A DNA stretch of 64,000 nt from NCBI GenBank assembly GCA_050248155.1, contig JBFWSW010000011.1:33782-97781 (forward strand). Reading direction: 5' to 3'. Made by a program: the position numbers and the translations under genes. The first letter of the stretch is position 1; every line of letters starts with the position of its first letter. The notes below the pieces were generated by a model that was not told the DNA's origin, searched no databases, and saw only the letters and a program-made list of their open reading frames with translations. The stretch comes from VFMC01 sp050248155. GTDB taxonomy: Bacteria; Actinomycetota; Acidimicrobiia; Acidimicrobiales; Ilumatobacteraceae. Positions 43,838 through 52,514 of the stretch are shown here, piece by piece.

Positions 43838-45817
43838 TCACGGACACTGGGCGCCGGCACAGGTGCGAGCCGCGGCGAGCTGCTGGGCGAGCTGGTTCAG
43901 CTCGGCCGGAGGCGGGTCGTTCGCCGTGGTGCCGTCGCGCAGGACGTTGGTCAACTCGCCCGGGTCGGTCTGAAGCCGGTAGTACTCGCGGAACGCGACG
44001 TTGCCGTTGGTGTCGTAGGTCTCGATGTACTTCCTCACACCGTTCGACAGCGAGGCCCAGCTCGGTGTCGGCCCGTTGGCGTCGTTGTCGTACCAGTACT
44101 CGGCGAAGGTGTCGGTCCGGGTGTTGGGCGCCAGGAGCGACTTGCCGTCGAGCGGCTTGCGCACGGTGATGCCGGTCGCCTGCAGGATGGTCGGCAGGAT
44201 GTCGATGGTCTCCGTGCGCCGCTGGTCGGTCCCGGGGGTCAGGTGACCGTCCCACCGGACTCGCAGGGGCACCCGCACGGACGGCTCGTAGGGGATGAAC
44301 TTCTCCCACCGGTCGTGGTCGCCCCACAGGAACCCGTTGTCACTCGTGACGATCACGATCGTGTTGGCCAGCTCGCCGTCGGCGACGAGCTGCGTGAACA
44401 TCGCGTCGATCTGGTCGTCGATGCTCATCAGCGTGCGTGCCTGGCTCTCGCACACTGCCCGGACGTACGTCGGATCGGGTTTCACCCAGCTCATGTACGG
44501 CGGCTTGTCGCTCTTGTCCGGTTCACCCGGCTGGACGCAGTTGCCGACCGCAGCGTTCGCGTACTTGGCCTCGGGCACCGCCAGGGTCTTCCAGCCGCCG
44601 ACGATGTGCGGCGCCTGCGGCGCGAAGTAGCCGAACCACGGCGTGTTGTCGTTGGCCTCGAAGCCGTGCAGGTAGCCGCGCAGCGACGACCCGAGGAAGG
44701 TGGTCGAGTACTCGGCCACCGTGCGGGCGACGCCGTCGACGCGTGCGCTGTAGTTCGTGTAGCCGCCCTTGATGACGGTGTGCCGGTCGAAGTTGGGTGG
44801 TGCGGTCGAGTCGGGCCACGACAGCAGGTACTTGCCGGCCATCGCCGTCTGGTAGCCGGCAGTGTCGAGGTAGTTGGCGAGGGTGTAGTCGCGGTCGAGC
44901 AGCAACGCGTCGCCTTGGCGCAGGATGCCGTTGTTGTGCGAGTACCGGCCGGTGAAGAGCGTCGAGCGGCTGGGGCAGCACGACGGGATGGTGACGTAGC
45001 TGTTCGGGTAGTTGACGCCCGCCGACATCCACTGCGTCGTCTTCGGCATGTAGTTCAAGGCATCGAACCGGGCGTCGTCCATGTTCACGATGAGGATGTT
45101 GGGACGGCCCGACGGGGGTGGGGGAGCGGTGGTCGTCGTGGTCGAGCTCGTGGTCGTCGACGAGCTCGTGGTCGTGGAACCGGACGTCGTCGTGGTGGGC
45201 CCAGTCGTGGTCGGCACGGTGCCGGTGGTGATGACCAGCTGAGGGCGGTTGGCCGTCTCGCGCGACGCCAGGCGCAGCACGGTCGTGCTCGACGTCGTGA
45301 GGGCATAGGCGCCCGTGCCGATCGAGGAGAGCGGGATGTCGACGTACCCGGTGCGGCTCGCGGCAGCGGAGGTCCCGAGTGTGGTGCCGAGCGCGGGCGC
45401 GTTCGACCACGTGATCGACGACTCGCTCCAGGTGTTGGGCACCGAGCGGGCGGTGATCACCGGGACCGGGGTGGTCGTCGCGTAGACGCGCAACACGACG
45501 CTCGTCACGGGTCCGGGGAGGTTCGAGATGTCGAACTTCACGTAGCCGCGCTTGGTCGGCGCGCCCGAGAGCGCGCACGAGGTGCACACGGCGATCTTCT
45601 GCTCGGTCCCGTAGTTGGTACGGGCAGCAGCGGAGTTCACCTGAGCGTCTCCGGTGGCGGTTCGTGTGGTCGTCGCGGCCGACGCGGTCGGCGTCGAGGC
45701 CGACGAGGCGACGGCGATCAGCGCCGGTACCGCGAGGAACATCGCGACCCAGACGGCCCTGCGGCGGTGGCCGGCCTGCGAACGGTCGTCGGGCCGGCGG
45801 ACCCGATGTGCACCCAT
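43838..45817 (-). CDS. Secreted sulfatase with N-terminal DNRLRE-type module
   Basis: 659 aa. Signal peptide (about 1-47, ending TASA), then a DNRLRE/CBM-like beta-sandwich (DAQVNSAAARTNYGTE, YVKFDISNLP, about 55-200), a Thr/Ser linker (about 203-235), and a sulfatase domain. The formylglycine site is CCPSR (C-x-P-S-R, about 280); metal ligands are NMDDARFD and VTSDNGFLWGDH. Closest in style to glucosamine-6-sulfatases or heparan sulfatases; the sugar is not determined. A formylglycine-generating enzyme must be supplied elsewhere. GGAAGGGG precedes the ATG. Confidence 0.87.
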   Translation of the reverse strand: MGAHRVRRPDDRSQAGHRRRAVWVAMFLAVPALIAVASSASTPTASAATTTRTATGDAQVNSAAARTNYGTEQKIAVCTSCALSGAPTKRGYVKFDISNLPGPVTSVVLRVYATTTPVPVITARSVPNTWSESSITWSNAPALGTTLGTSAAASRTGYVDIPLSSIGTGAYALTTSSTTVLRLASRETANRPQLVITTGTVPTTTGPTTTTSGSTTTSSSTTTSSTTTTTAPPPPSGRPNILIVNMDDARFDALNYMPKTTQWMSAGVNYPNSYVTIPSCCPSRSTLFTGRYSHNNGILRQGDALLLDRDYTLANYLDTAGYQTAMAGKYLLSWPDSTAPPNFDRHTVIKGGYTNYSARVDGVARTVAEYSTTFLGSSLRGYLHGFEANDNTPWFGYFAPQAPHIVGGWKTLAVPEAKYANAAVGNCVQPGEPDKSDKPPYMSWVKPDPTYVRAVCESQARTLMSIDDQIDAMFTQLVADGELANTIVIVTSDNGFLWGDHDRWEKFIPYEPSVRVPLRVRWDGHLTPGTDQRRTETIDILPTILQATGITVRKPLDGKSLLAPNTRTDTFAEYWYDNDANGPTPSWASLSNGVRKYIETYDTNGNVAFREYYRLQTDPGELTNVLRDGTTANDPPPAELNQLAQQLAAARTCAGAQCP

Positions 45818-45934
45818 GGCGATCCCCTTCCGTGGTGAGCCGGTGGCCGATCCTCACTGTCCGCGTTGCCGCCCCCCGTCAGCCAGAGCACAAAGTCACA
45901 TGGGACTCACTCCGGAGTCAAGGACGACGTGCGC

Positions 45935-46705
45935 TCACGCGCCGACGGCGTGGTAGCCGCCGTCGACGTGGACCATCGACCCCGTCGTTGCCGGAAACCA
46001 GTCGCTGAGGAGGGCGACGCACGCCATCGCGACGGCCGACGAGTCGTTGATGTCCCAGCCGAGGGGCGCGCGCTCGTCCCAGACGTCCTCGAACTTCTTG
46101 AAGCCGGGGATGCTCTTGGCTGCCATCGTGCGGATGGGTCCGGCGGCGACCAGGTTCGATCGGATGCCCTGCGGGCCGAGCTCTTTCGCGAGGTAGCGGT
46201 TGACGCTCTCGAGCGCCGACTTGGCGACGCCCATCCAGTTGTAGGCGGGCCACGCGACGGTGTTGTCGAAGGTGAGCCCGACGAACGCGCTCCCACGGCC
46301 CATGAGCGGCAAGAAGGCGTCGGCGAGCGCCTTGTACGAGTAGGCAGAGATGTTCACCGCGACGGACACGTCGGTCCACGTGGCGGCGAGGAAGTCGTCG
46401 CCGAGGCACACCTCCGGCGCGAAGCCGATGGAGTGCAGCACGCCGTCGACCTTGCCGCCGAAGTGCTCGTCGGCGCGCTCGCGCGCCGAGACGAGGTGCT
46501 CGGGCACGGTGACGTCGAGCTCGTGCACGGGCGCCGGGCGGGGGAGCTTGCGTGCGGTCCGCTCGGTGAGGCTGAGCGCGCGACCCGCTCCGGTGAGCAT
46601 GATCTCGGCGCCCTCCTGCTGCGCCAGCGATGCGACGCCGAACGCCAGCGACGCGTCGGTCAGCACGCCGGTGATGACGATGTTCTTCCCCTCGAGCAGG
46701 CCCAT
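45935..46705 (-). CDS. fabI: Enoyl-ACP reductase, FabI/InhA type
   Basis: 256 aa from ATG 46705. It starts MGLLEGKNIVITGVLTDASL with the NAD-binding loop and has the catalytic Y-x6-K in YNWMGVAKSALESVNRYLA (about 155-173), followed by GIRSNLVAAGPIRTMAA. The PAYNWM and SNLVAAGPIRT text is strikingly InhA-like, so the enzyme probably serves type II fatty-acid synthesis, possibly with long chains. TAGCGT lies 7 bases before the ATG. The gene is divergent from the F420 reductase. Confidence 0.93.
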   Translation of the reverse strand: MGLLEGKNIVITGVLTDASLAFGVASLAQQEGAEIMLTGAGRALSLTERTARKLPRPAPVHELDVTVPEHLVSARERADEHFGGKVDGVLHSIGFAPEVCLGDDFLAATWTDVSVAVNISAYSYKALADAFLPLMGRGSAFVGLTFDNTVAWPAYNWMGVAKSALESVNRYLAKELGPQGIRSNLVAAGPIRTMAAKSIPGFKKFEDVWDERAPLGWDINDSSAVAMACVALLSDWFPATTGSMVHVDGGYHAVGA

Positions 46706-46712
46706 GTGCCGC

Positions 46713-46718
46713 ACGCTA
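46713..46718 (-). promoter_or_regulatory. TAGCGT -10 element of fabI
   Basis: On the minus strand TAGCGT is followed by 7 bases and the fabI ATG; no Shine-Dalgarno sequence is seen, so the message is probably leaderless. Confidence 0.45.
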
Positions 46719-46794
46719 GTTGCCGGCATCTCGGCTGGGGTGCTCTCGGGACTCGCCAAGGTGATGTGAGGGGGTGATGTGCAAGGCTACGGCG

Positions 46795-47472
46795 ATGCGC
46801 ATCGGGATCTTGGGTGGAACGGGGCCTGCCGGCACGGCGCTGGCAGCCCGGCTGGCGTCGATCGGGTACGAAGCCGTGATCGGCTCGCGGTCGAAGTACC
46901 GGGCGATGGAAGCCCGCGACAGCCTCGTCCAGAAGTGGCCCGAGCTCGACACGCTGCTGACCTACGGCGACAACCACGCGGCGTCCGACTGTGACGTCGT
47001 GGTCATCGCCACCCCCTGGGACTCGGCTGCCACCACCGCGCAGGAGAACGCCGAGGCGTTGGCCGGCAAGGTCGTCGTCAGCATGGCCAACGCGCTGGTC
47101 CGGGTGGGTCACGAGTTCCAGCCACTCGTGCCGCCGCGGGGCAGCGTGGCGGCGCACGTGCAGGCTGCGGTGCCCCGTTGCCGCGTGGTCGCCGCGTTCC
47201 ACCACCTGCCGGCGACCGAGCTCGGCCACCTCGGCGAGCCGATCGACTCCGACGTGCTCATCTGTGGAGACGATCCTGCCGCCGTCTGCGCGATCAGCGA
47301 GATCGTGGCCAAGATCCCCGGCTGCCGACCGCTCGACGCCGGCGAGCTCTCCAACGCCACCGCGATCGAGGCGTTCACCGCGGTGCTGCTGCAGCTCAAC
47401 GTGCGCTACAAGACGCGCGTGGCACCGAAGCTGACGGGAATCAAGCGCGACCCGAGAGCGTTGCACGCCTGA
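46795..47472 (+). CDS. NADPH-dependent F420 reductase
   Basis: 225 aa from ATG 46795 (a longer frame begins at 46774). The Rossmann motif MRIGILGGTGPAGTALAARL starts the protein, with SRS (about 33-35) in the NADP-phosphate position. VVVIATPWDSAATT and ANALVRVGHEF, AAFHHLPATEL and the C-terminal TAVLLQLNVRYKTR are as in F420H2:NADP oxidoreductases. It links F420 and NADPH pools, implying that the organism makes or uses F420. The stop is 2 bases before mshC. Confidence 0.9.
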   Translation: MRIGILGGTGPAGTALAARLASIGYEAVIGSRSKYRAMEARDSLVQKWPELDTLLTYGDNHAASDCDVVVIATPWDSAATTAQENAEALAGKVVVSMANALVRVGHEFQPLVPPRGSVAAHVQAAVPRCRVVAAFHHLPATELGHLGEPIDSDVLICGDDPAAVCAISEIVAKIPGCRPLDAGELSNATAIEAFTAVLLQLNVRYKTRVAPKLTGIKRDPRALHA

Positions 47473-47474
47473 CC

Positions 47475-48590
47475 ATGAGGTTGTACGACACCGCCCGGCG
47501 TGCCGTCGTGCCGTTCGAGCCCGGTCCGCAGGTCCTCATGTACACGTGCGGCATCACGCCGTACGACGCCACGCACCTCGGCCACGCGAACACCTTCATC
47601 GCCTACGACGTGTTGCAGCGGCGGCTCATCGACCACGGGCACACCGTGAAGTGCGTGCGCAACGTCACCGACGTCGACGACCCGCTCTTCGAGCGGGCAC
47701 GCCAGCTCGGTGTCCACTACCTCGACCTCGCCGCCGGTGAGGAGGCGCGCTTCGAGCGTGACATGGCCGCGCTGAACGCGCTGCCCGTGTGGAGCACGCC
47801 GCGAGCATCGTCGGCCATCCCCGACATCCGCGGCTTCATCGGGATGGTGCTCGACCGTGGCTTCGCCTACGAGGCGGGCGGCAGCGTGTACTTCGACGTC
47901 ACGAGGTACCCCGAGTTCGGGTCGGTCAGCGGGTACAGCGACGAGCAGATGCTCGATCTCGCCCGCGAGCGCGGCGGCCACGTCGACGATCCGCACAAGC
48001 GCCACCCGCTCGACTTCGTGCTCTGGCAGCCGTCGCTGCCCGACGAGCCGAGCTGGGACACCCTGTGGGGACCGGGCCGGCCGGGCTGGCACATCGAGTG
48101 CAGCGCGCTCGCGCTGCGCGAGCTCGGCACCACGATCGACCTGCACGGCGGCGGCTCCGATCTGATCTTCCCGCACCACGAGTGCGAGCGCGCCCAGAGC
48201 GAGGCGGCGACGGGCGAGCCCTTCGTCAGGCACTGGATGCACTGCGCGATGGTGTACATGGACGGCCACAAGATGTCGAAGAGCCGTGGCAACCTCGTCT
48301 TCGTCGACAAGCTGCGCACCGAGTGGGACCCACGCGCGATCCGGCTCGGCCTCATCGAGCACCACTACCGGGCCGACTGGGAGTGGGACGACGGGCTGAT
48401 GCGGCGCAACACCGACCGACTGGCTGCGTGGCACGCTGCGGCGGGTGACGACCATGGTCTCCTCGACGACGTGCGCGCGGCCCTCGACGACGACCTCGAC
48501 ACGCCCGCCGCCGTGGCGATGATCGACACGGCGGCCGCCTCGGGCCGCGGCGTGCACGCCGCTGCGTCGCTGCTCGGCGTCCAGCTCTGA
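47475..48590 (+). CDS. mshC: Cysteine:GlcN-Ins ligase MshC-like (mycothiol pathway)
   Basis: 371 aa. Motifs are class I CysRS-like, but the first reads YTCGITPYDATHLGHA, where MshC has CGITPYDATHLGHA and CysRS has CGPTVYD. Further: GRPGWHIECSALAL, DLHGGGSDLIFPHHECERAQ and KMSKS in GHKMSKSRGNLV (about 264-275). Zinc ligands Cys, Cys, His are kept. MshC attaches Cys to GlcN-Ins to make mycothiol. The segment ERAQSEAATG is closer to CysRS, so a CysRS paralogue is the alternative. The C-terminal tRNA-binding part of CysRS is missing, which supports MshC. Confidence 0.82.
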   Translation: MRLYDTARRAVVPFEPGPQVLMYTCGITPYDATHLGHANTFIAYDVLQRRLIDHGHTVKCVRNVTDVDDPLFERARQLGVHYLDLAAGEEARFERDMAALNALPVWSTPRASSAIPDIRGFIGMVLDRGFAYEAGGSVYFDVTRYPEFGSVSGYSDEQMLDLARERGGHVDDPHKRHPLDFVLWQPSLPDEPSWDTLWGPGRPGWHIECSALALRELGTTIDLHGGGSDLIFPHHECERAQSEAATGEPFVRHWMHCAMVYMDGHKMSKSRGNLVFVDKLRTEWDPRAIRLGLIEHHYRADWEWDDGLMRRNTDRLAAWHAAAGDDHGLLDDVRAALDDDLDTPAAVAMIDTAAASGRGVHAAASLLGVQL

Positions 48591-48618
48591 CGCGTCCGCC
48601 ACGCCTGCGCCCGTGGCG

Positions 48619-48624
48619 TACGCT
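48619..48624 (+). promoter_or_regulatory. TACGCT -10 element of the plsC-like gene
   Basis: TACGCT is followed by 8 bases and the GTG at 48633. Confidence 0.4.
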
Positions 48625-48632
48625 CTGCGCGC

Positions 48633-49388
48633 GTGGACGCTCAGGGGGCTGGGAAGCTGCAGGCACGCTTCCGGCGCGTCGCTCGTCCCGTGTCGCGGCG
48701 GCTGTGGCGGTTCCACCTCGACGGGTTCGAGCGGCTGCCTGCGGAGGGCCCGGCGATCCTGTGCCCCAACCACGTGAGCTTCCTCGACAGCGCGTTCTTG
48801 ATGTTGCACGTGCCGCGCAACATCAGCTTCGTCGGCAAGGCCGAGTACATGGACTCGTGGAAGACCAAGTACCTGTTCCCCGCGTTGGGCATGATCCCGA
48901 TCGATCGGTCGGGTGGCGACAGGAGCCAGGCCGCGCTCGACACCGCCGAACGGGTGCTGCGCCGCGGCGAGCTGTTCGGGATCTTCCCCGAGGGGACCCG
49001 CAGCCGCGACGGCCTGTTGTACAAGGGGCGCACCGGTGCTGCCCGGCTGGCGCTGAAGGTCGGCTGCCCCATCTTCCCGGTCGGCGTCGTCGGCACCCGC
49101 GAGATCCAGCCTCCCGACGCGAAGTTGCCCAAGCTGCGCCTCGAGTGCACGATCCGCATCGGCCGGCCCATCAGGGTCGAGCGCTACCTCGACCGCGCCG
49201 ACGACCATCGGGTGCTGCGCGAGATCACCGACGAGCTGATGTTCGAGATCCGCGAGCTGACCGGCCAGGAGTACCGCAACGTGTACGCGGGCAAGACGGC
49301 CGAGACCGAGCCGACACCCGTCGCCGCCGTCGTCGCGCACGTGAACGACGAAACCGAGCCGGCTCGCGAGCTGGCGACCTCCGGATAA
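48633..49388 (+). CDS. plsC: 1-acyl-sn-glycerol-3-phosphate acyltransferase (PlsC-type)
   Basis: 251 aa, GTG start. Block I NHVSFLDSAF (H-x4-D, about 45-54), block III FPEGTRSRDG (about 117-126) and the VGVVGTREIQPP region match the PlsC/LPAT superfamily. Converts lysophosphatidate to phosphatidate, or acts on a related acceptor. The last ~30 residues are acidic, rich in Thr and Glu, and not conserved. It lies between mshC and thrS. Confidence 0.87.
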   Translation: MDAQGAGKLQARFRRVARPVSRRLWRFHLDGFERLPAEGPAILCPNHVSFLDSAFLMLHVPRNISFVGKAEYMDSWKTKYLFPALGMIPIDRSGGDRSQAALDTAERVLRRGELFGIFPEGTRSRDGLLYKGRTGAARLALKVGCPIFPVGVVGTREIQPPDAKLPKLRLECTIRIGRPIRVERYLDRADDHRVLREITDELMFEIRELTGQEYRNVYAGKTAETEPTPVAAVVAHVNDETEPARELATSG

Positions 49389-49417
49389 GGCTGCCGCCCG
49401 GCCGGGACGGTCACTCG

Positions 49418-49423
49418 TAGACT
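49418..49423 (+). promoter_or_regulatory. TAGACT -10 element of thrS
   Basis: TAGACT is followed by 10 bases and the ATG at 49434, which allows at most a few bases of leader. No T-box is seen before thrS, unlike ileS. Confidence 0.4.
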
Positions 49424-49433
49424 TTCCCGTGCT

Positions 49434-51407
49434 ATGGCACAGATCACGATCACACTCCCGGACGGTTCGCAACGCTCGTACGACGAGGGTGCGACCACCG
49501 CGGACGTCGCGTCGTCGATCGGATCTCGCCTGGCCAAGGCGGCGGTGGCGGCCAAGGTCGACGGCGAGGAGTGGGATCTGGGCCGCCCGCTGCCCGATGG
49601 TGCCGACGTGGCCATCGTCACGGCCGACACCGAGGAAGGCCGCCACGTCCTCCGCCACTCGACGGCGCACGTCCTCGCGCAAGCGGTGACGCAGCTGTTC
49701 CCCGGCGCCAAGTACTCGATCGGGCCGGCCATCGAGGACGGCTTCTACTACGACTTCGACCTTCCCGATGGCCGCACGTTCACCGAGGCAGACCTCGAGG
49801 CCATCGAGGCGCGCATGCGCGAGATCGTGAAGGCCGATCAACCCTTCGTCCGCGACGAGGTGCCTTCCGGTGCTGCGCTCGACTTGTTCGCCGACCAGCC
49901 CTACAAGCGCGAGATCATCGAGCGCGTCTCGGGCGGGGGAGCCGACACCTCCGACGCGGGCGAGGTCGGCAGCGGCGACACGATCAGCGTCTATCGCAAC
50001 ACGCCCGAGTTCGTCGACCTGTGTCGCGGCCCGCACGTGCCATCGACGGGCCGGCTCGGCCACTTCAAGCTCATGAAGGTGGCCGGTGCGTACTGGAGGG
50101 GCAACGAGAAGGGGCCGATGCTCCAGCGCATCTACGGCACGGCGTGGGAGAGCAAGGCCGCACTCGACGAGCACCTGCACCGACTCGAGGAGGCCGAGAA
50201 GCGCGACCACCGCAAGCTCGCCGTCGAGCTCGACCTCTTGTCGTTCCCGTCCGAGTTGGGCGGCGGGCTCGCCGTCTGGCACCCGAAGGGTGCCACCGTG
50301 CGCCGGTTGATGGAGGACTACAGCCGCGACCGCCACGCCAACGGCGGGTACCAGTTCGCGTTCACGCCGCACCTCACGAACGGCACGCTCTTCCAGACAT
50401 CGGGTCACCTCGACTGGTACGCCGACGGCATGTACCCGCCCATGGAGATGGACAACGGCACGTACTACATGAAGCCGATGAACTGCCCGATGCACTGCCT
50501 GGTGTACCGGTCGCGTCAGCGCAGCTATCGCGAGCTGCCGCTGCGCCTGTACGAGCTCGGCACCGTCTACCGCTACGAGCGCGCCGGCACGTTGCACGGA
50601 CTCATGCGCATCCGCGGCTTCACGCAGGACGACAGCCACATCTTCTGCACGCCCGAGCAGGCACCGGAAGAGATCGCGTCGTTGCTCGACTTCGTGCTCA
50701 GCGTGCTGCGCGCGTTCGGCTTCGAGGACTTCGAGGCGATGCTGTCGACGCGCGACCCCGACAAGTCGGTCGGCACCGACGAGGGCTGGGCCACGGCGAC
50801 GATGGAGCTCGAGAAGGCGCTCATCCGCCACGGCCTGTCGTACTCGGTCGACGAGGGCGGTGCGGCGTTCTACGGGCCGAAGATCGACATCAAGGTGCGC
50901 GACGCCATCGGGCGCAAGTGGCAGCTGAGCACCATCCAGTACGACTTCAACATGAACGAGCGGTTCGAGCTCGAGTACGTCGGTGCCGACAACGCGCGGC
51001 ACCGCCCGATCATGTTGCACCGCGCCCTGTTCGGTTCGGTCGAGCGGTTCTTCGGCGTGCTGCTCGAGCACTACGCCGGCGCGTTCCCCACCTGGATGGC
51101 GCCGCTGCAGGCACGAGTGCTGCCCGTCGCCGCGGCGCACGAGGACTACGCGCGCTCGGTCGAGGCACGGCTGCGCGACGCCGGCTTTCGCGTCGACGTG
51201 GTCGACGCGACCGATCAGCTCGGCAAGCGCATCCGTGCCGCCAAGCTCGACAAGATCCCCTACGTGCTGGTCGTCGGCGACACCGACGTGGCTGCCTCGA
51301 CGCTCGGCGTCAACCCGCGCGGGGGCGACGTCGAGCGCGACGTGCCGCTCGACGAGTTCGTTGCTCGGTTGCACGCCGAGGTCGACGCGCAGCTCGCCGT
51401 GCGCTGA
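49434..51407 (+). CDS. thrS: Threonyl-tRNA synthetase
   Basis: 657 aa. TGS domain at the N-terminus (ITITLPDGSQRSYDEGAT), second additional domain with HSTAHVLAQAV and YYDFDLPDGR, then the class II core: PMNCPMHCLVYRS (zinc Cys and His), RLYELGTVYRYERAGTLHGL, FTQDDSHIFC, and the motif-3 region MLHRALFGSVERFF; the anticodon-binding domain ends the protein. All catalytic parts are present. In Mycobacterium thrS heads the HIT-pgsA-acyltransferase-pimA cluster; the same order is kept downstream here with insertions. Confidence 0.96.
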   Translation: MAQITITLPDGSQRSYDEGATTADVASSIGSRLAKAAVAAKVDGEEWDLGRPLPDGADVAIVTADTEEGRHVLRHSTAHVLAQAVTQLFPGAKYSIGPAIEDGFYYDFDLPDGRTFTEADLEAIEARMREIVKADQPFVRDEVPSGAALDLFADQPYKREIIERVSGGGADTSDAGEVGSGDTISVYRNTPEFVDLCRGPHVPSTGRLGHFKLMKVAGAYWRGNEKGPMLQRIYGTAWESKAALDEHLHRLEEAEKRDHRKLAVELDLLSFPSELGGGLAVWHPKGATVRRLMEDYSRDRHANGGYQFAFTPHLTNGTLFQTSGHLDWYADGMYPPMEMDNGTYYMKPMNCPMHCLVYRSRQRSYRELPLRLYELGTVYRYERAGTLHGLMRIRGFTQDDSHIFCTPEQAPEEIASLLDFVLSVLRAFGFEDFEAMLSTRDPDKSVGTDEGWATATMELEKALIRHGLSYSVDEGGAAFYGPKIDIKVRDAIGRKWQLSTIQYDFNMNERFELEYVGADNARHRPIMLHRALFGSVERFFGVLLEHYAGAFPTWMAPLQARVLPVAAAHEDYARSVEARLRDAGFRVDVVDATDQLGKRIRAAKLDKIPYVLVVGDTDVAASTLGVNPRGGDVERDVPLDEFVARLHAEVDAQLAVR

Positions 51408-51410
51408 GCC

Positions 51411-52304
51411 TCAGCCGGTGTGGCCCGGCACCGATCTCAGCAGGTCGGTGGTCAGCTGGTCGGCGTCCGCGTCGTCCACACCGCGTGCGGCGAACCACGA
51501 GCAGATGTTGCGGCAGTCGCGGCGGAGGTAGTCGAAGCCGTTCGGGTTCCCGACCAGATCGACGGCCTGCGGGACGTCGATCATGACGAGCCGGCCTTCG
51601 TGGACGAGGACGTTGTACGGCGACAGGTCACCGTGCGCGTACCCGGCGTCGACCAGGTGGCCGAGCGCGTCGACCATCTGCGCGTACAGGTCACGAGCCT
51701 CGCGCCGGTCGGGGCGCATCTGCGCGAGGCGCGGCGCAGCCACACCGTCGTCGGTGCCGATGAACTCCATCATGAGCTCGGTGCCGATCAGCTGGACCGG
51801 ATAGGGGACCGCGGCCCCGGCGCGCCACAGCCGGGACAGCACGTCCATCTCGGCGACCGCCCACTGCGCGGAGATGAGTTGCCGGCCGTAGTGCGTGCGG
51901 GTCTCGATCGCACGCATCTCGCGGCTCTCCTTCACGCGGCGGCCTTCCAGGTAGCCGGCGTCTCGGTGGAACATGCGGTGCTCGGCGCTGCGATACCGCT
52001 TGACCGCGAGCAGGCAGTGGTGGGTCGGCTCGCCGCTGACGTCGACTCGTCGTTCGAGCAACGAGACGTCGGCCTCCTTGCCGGTCTTCAGGACGCCGCG
52101 ATCGAGGTCGACGGCGCGCGGGTCCGTCACGACCCATGAGGGGACGGGTGTCGGCCCCTGCTGCGCGTCGCGGTAGGTGGACCAGCAGGGTTCAGGTGCT
52201 TCCTCGTCGTCGAGATCGGCGGGTCGGGCAGTGAGCGTGATCGTGGTGGGGGGCTCCCACCCGTCGTCGTCGAAGCGGCGACGTGAGCTGCGTCGTGCAG
52301 CCAT
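51411..52304 (-). CDS. RIO-type protein kinase
   Basis: 297 aa from ATG 52304, with GAGGAG about 7 bases upstream. The ATP-loop segment VLKTGKEADVSLLE, the lysine in LLAVKRYR, the catalytic loop HGDLSPYNVLV (about 221-231) and the metal Asp in MIDVPQAVDL are the RIO1 pattern. The first ~75 residues are charged and not conserved. RIO1 kinases assist ribosome maturation in archaea and eukaryotes; the bacterial role is not known. Convergent with thrS and divergent from the HIT gene. Confidence 0.85.
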   Translation of the reverse strand: MAARRSSRRRFDDDGWEPPTTITLTARPADLDDEEAPEPCWSTYRDAQQGPTPVPSWVVTDPRAVDLDRGVLKTGKEADVSLLERRVDVSGEPTHHCLLAVKRYRSAEHRMFHRDAGYLEGRRVKESREMRAIETRTHYGRQLISAQWAVAEMDVLSRLWRAGAAVPYPVQLIGTELMMEFIGTDDGVAAPRLAQMRPDRREARDLYAQMVDALGHLVDAGYAHGDLSPYNVLVHEGRLVMIDVPQAVDLVGNPNGFDYLRRDCRNICSWFAARGVDDADADQLTTDLLRSVPGHTG

Positions 52305-52502
52305 GGTTGCGTTCTCCTCGGTGCGATGGGAGGCACCGGCGGAGTCGCAGCGGTGCCTACGGGCGTGCGGGGACGCGGCAGGAGGGCGTGCTCATCATGT
52401 TCGGCCCTCCTTCCTGCTCGCTGGTTCGGTCACTCGCTCGGCGCACGGTGCGCATCGCATCTACCAGTGGTGACGATAGTGCTCCCGACGCGCCGGCCTG
52501 CG

Positions 52503-52508
52503 TACATT
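52503..52508 (+). promoter_or_regulatory. TACATT -10 element of the HIT gene
   Basis: TACATT is followed by 6 bases and the GTG at 52515. The 210-base gap between the RIO and HIT genes holds no other feature I can support. Confidence 0.45.
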
Positions 52509-52514
52509 TTCGCG

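Noticed and set aside
47475..48590. Housekeeping cysteinyl-tRNA synthetase (cysS)
   Set aside because: The first motif is CGITPYD rather than CGPTVYD, and the C-terminal tRNA-binding region is absent; MshC fits better, with the caveat noted in the feature.
47406..51374. Long minus-strand frame (about 1320 codons) opposite mshC, plsC and thrS
   Set aside because: Shadow of recognised genes on the other strand; the translation shows no domain.
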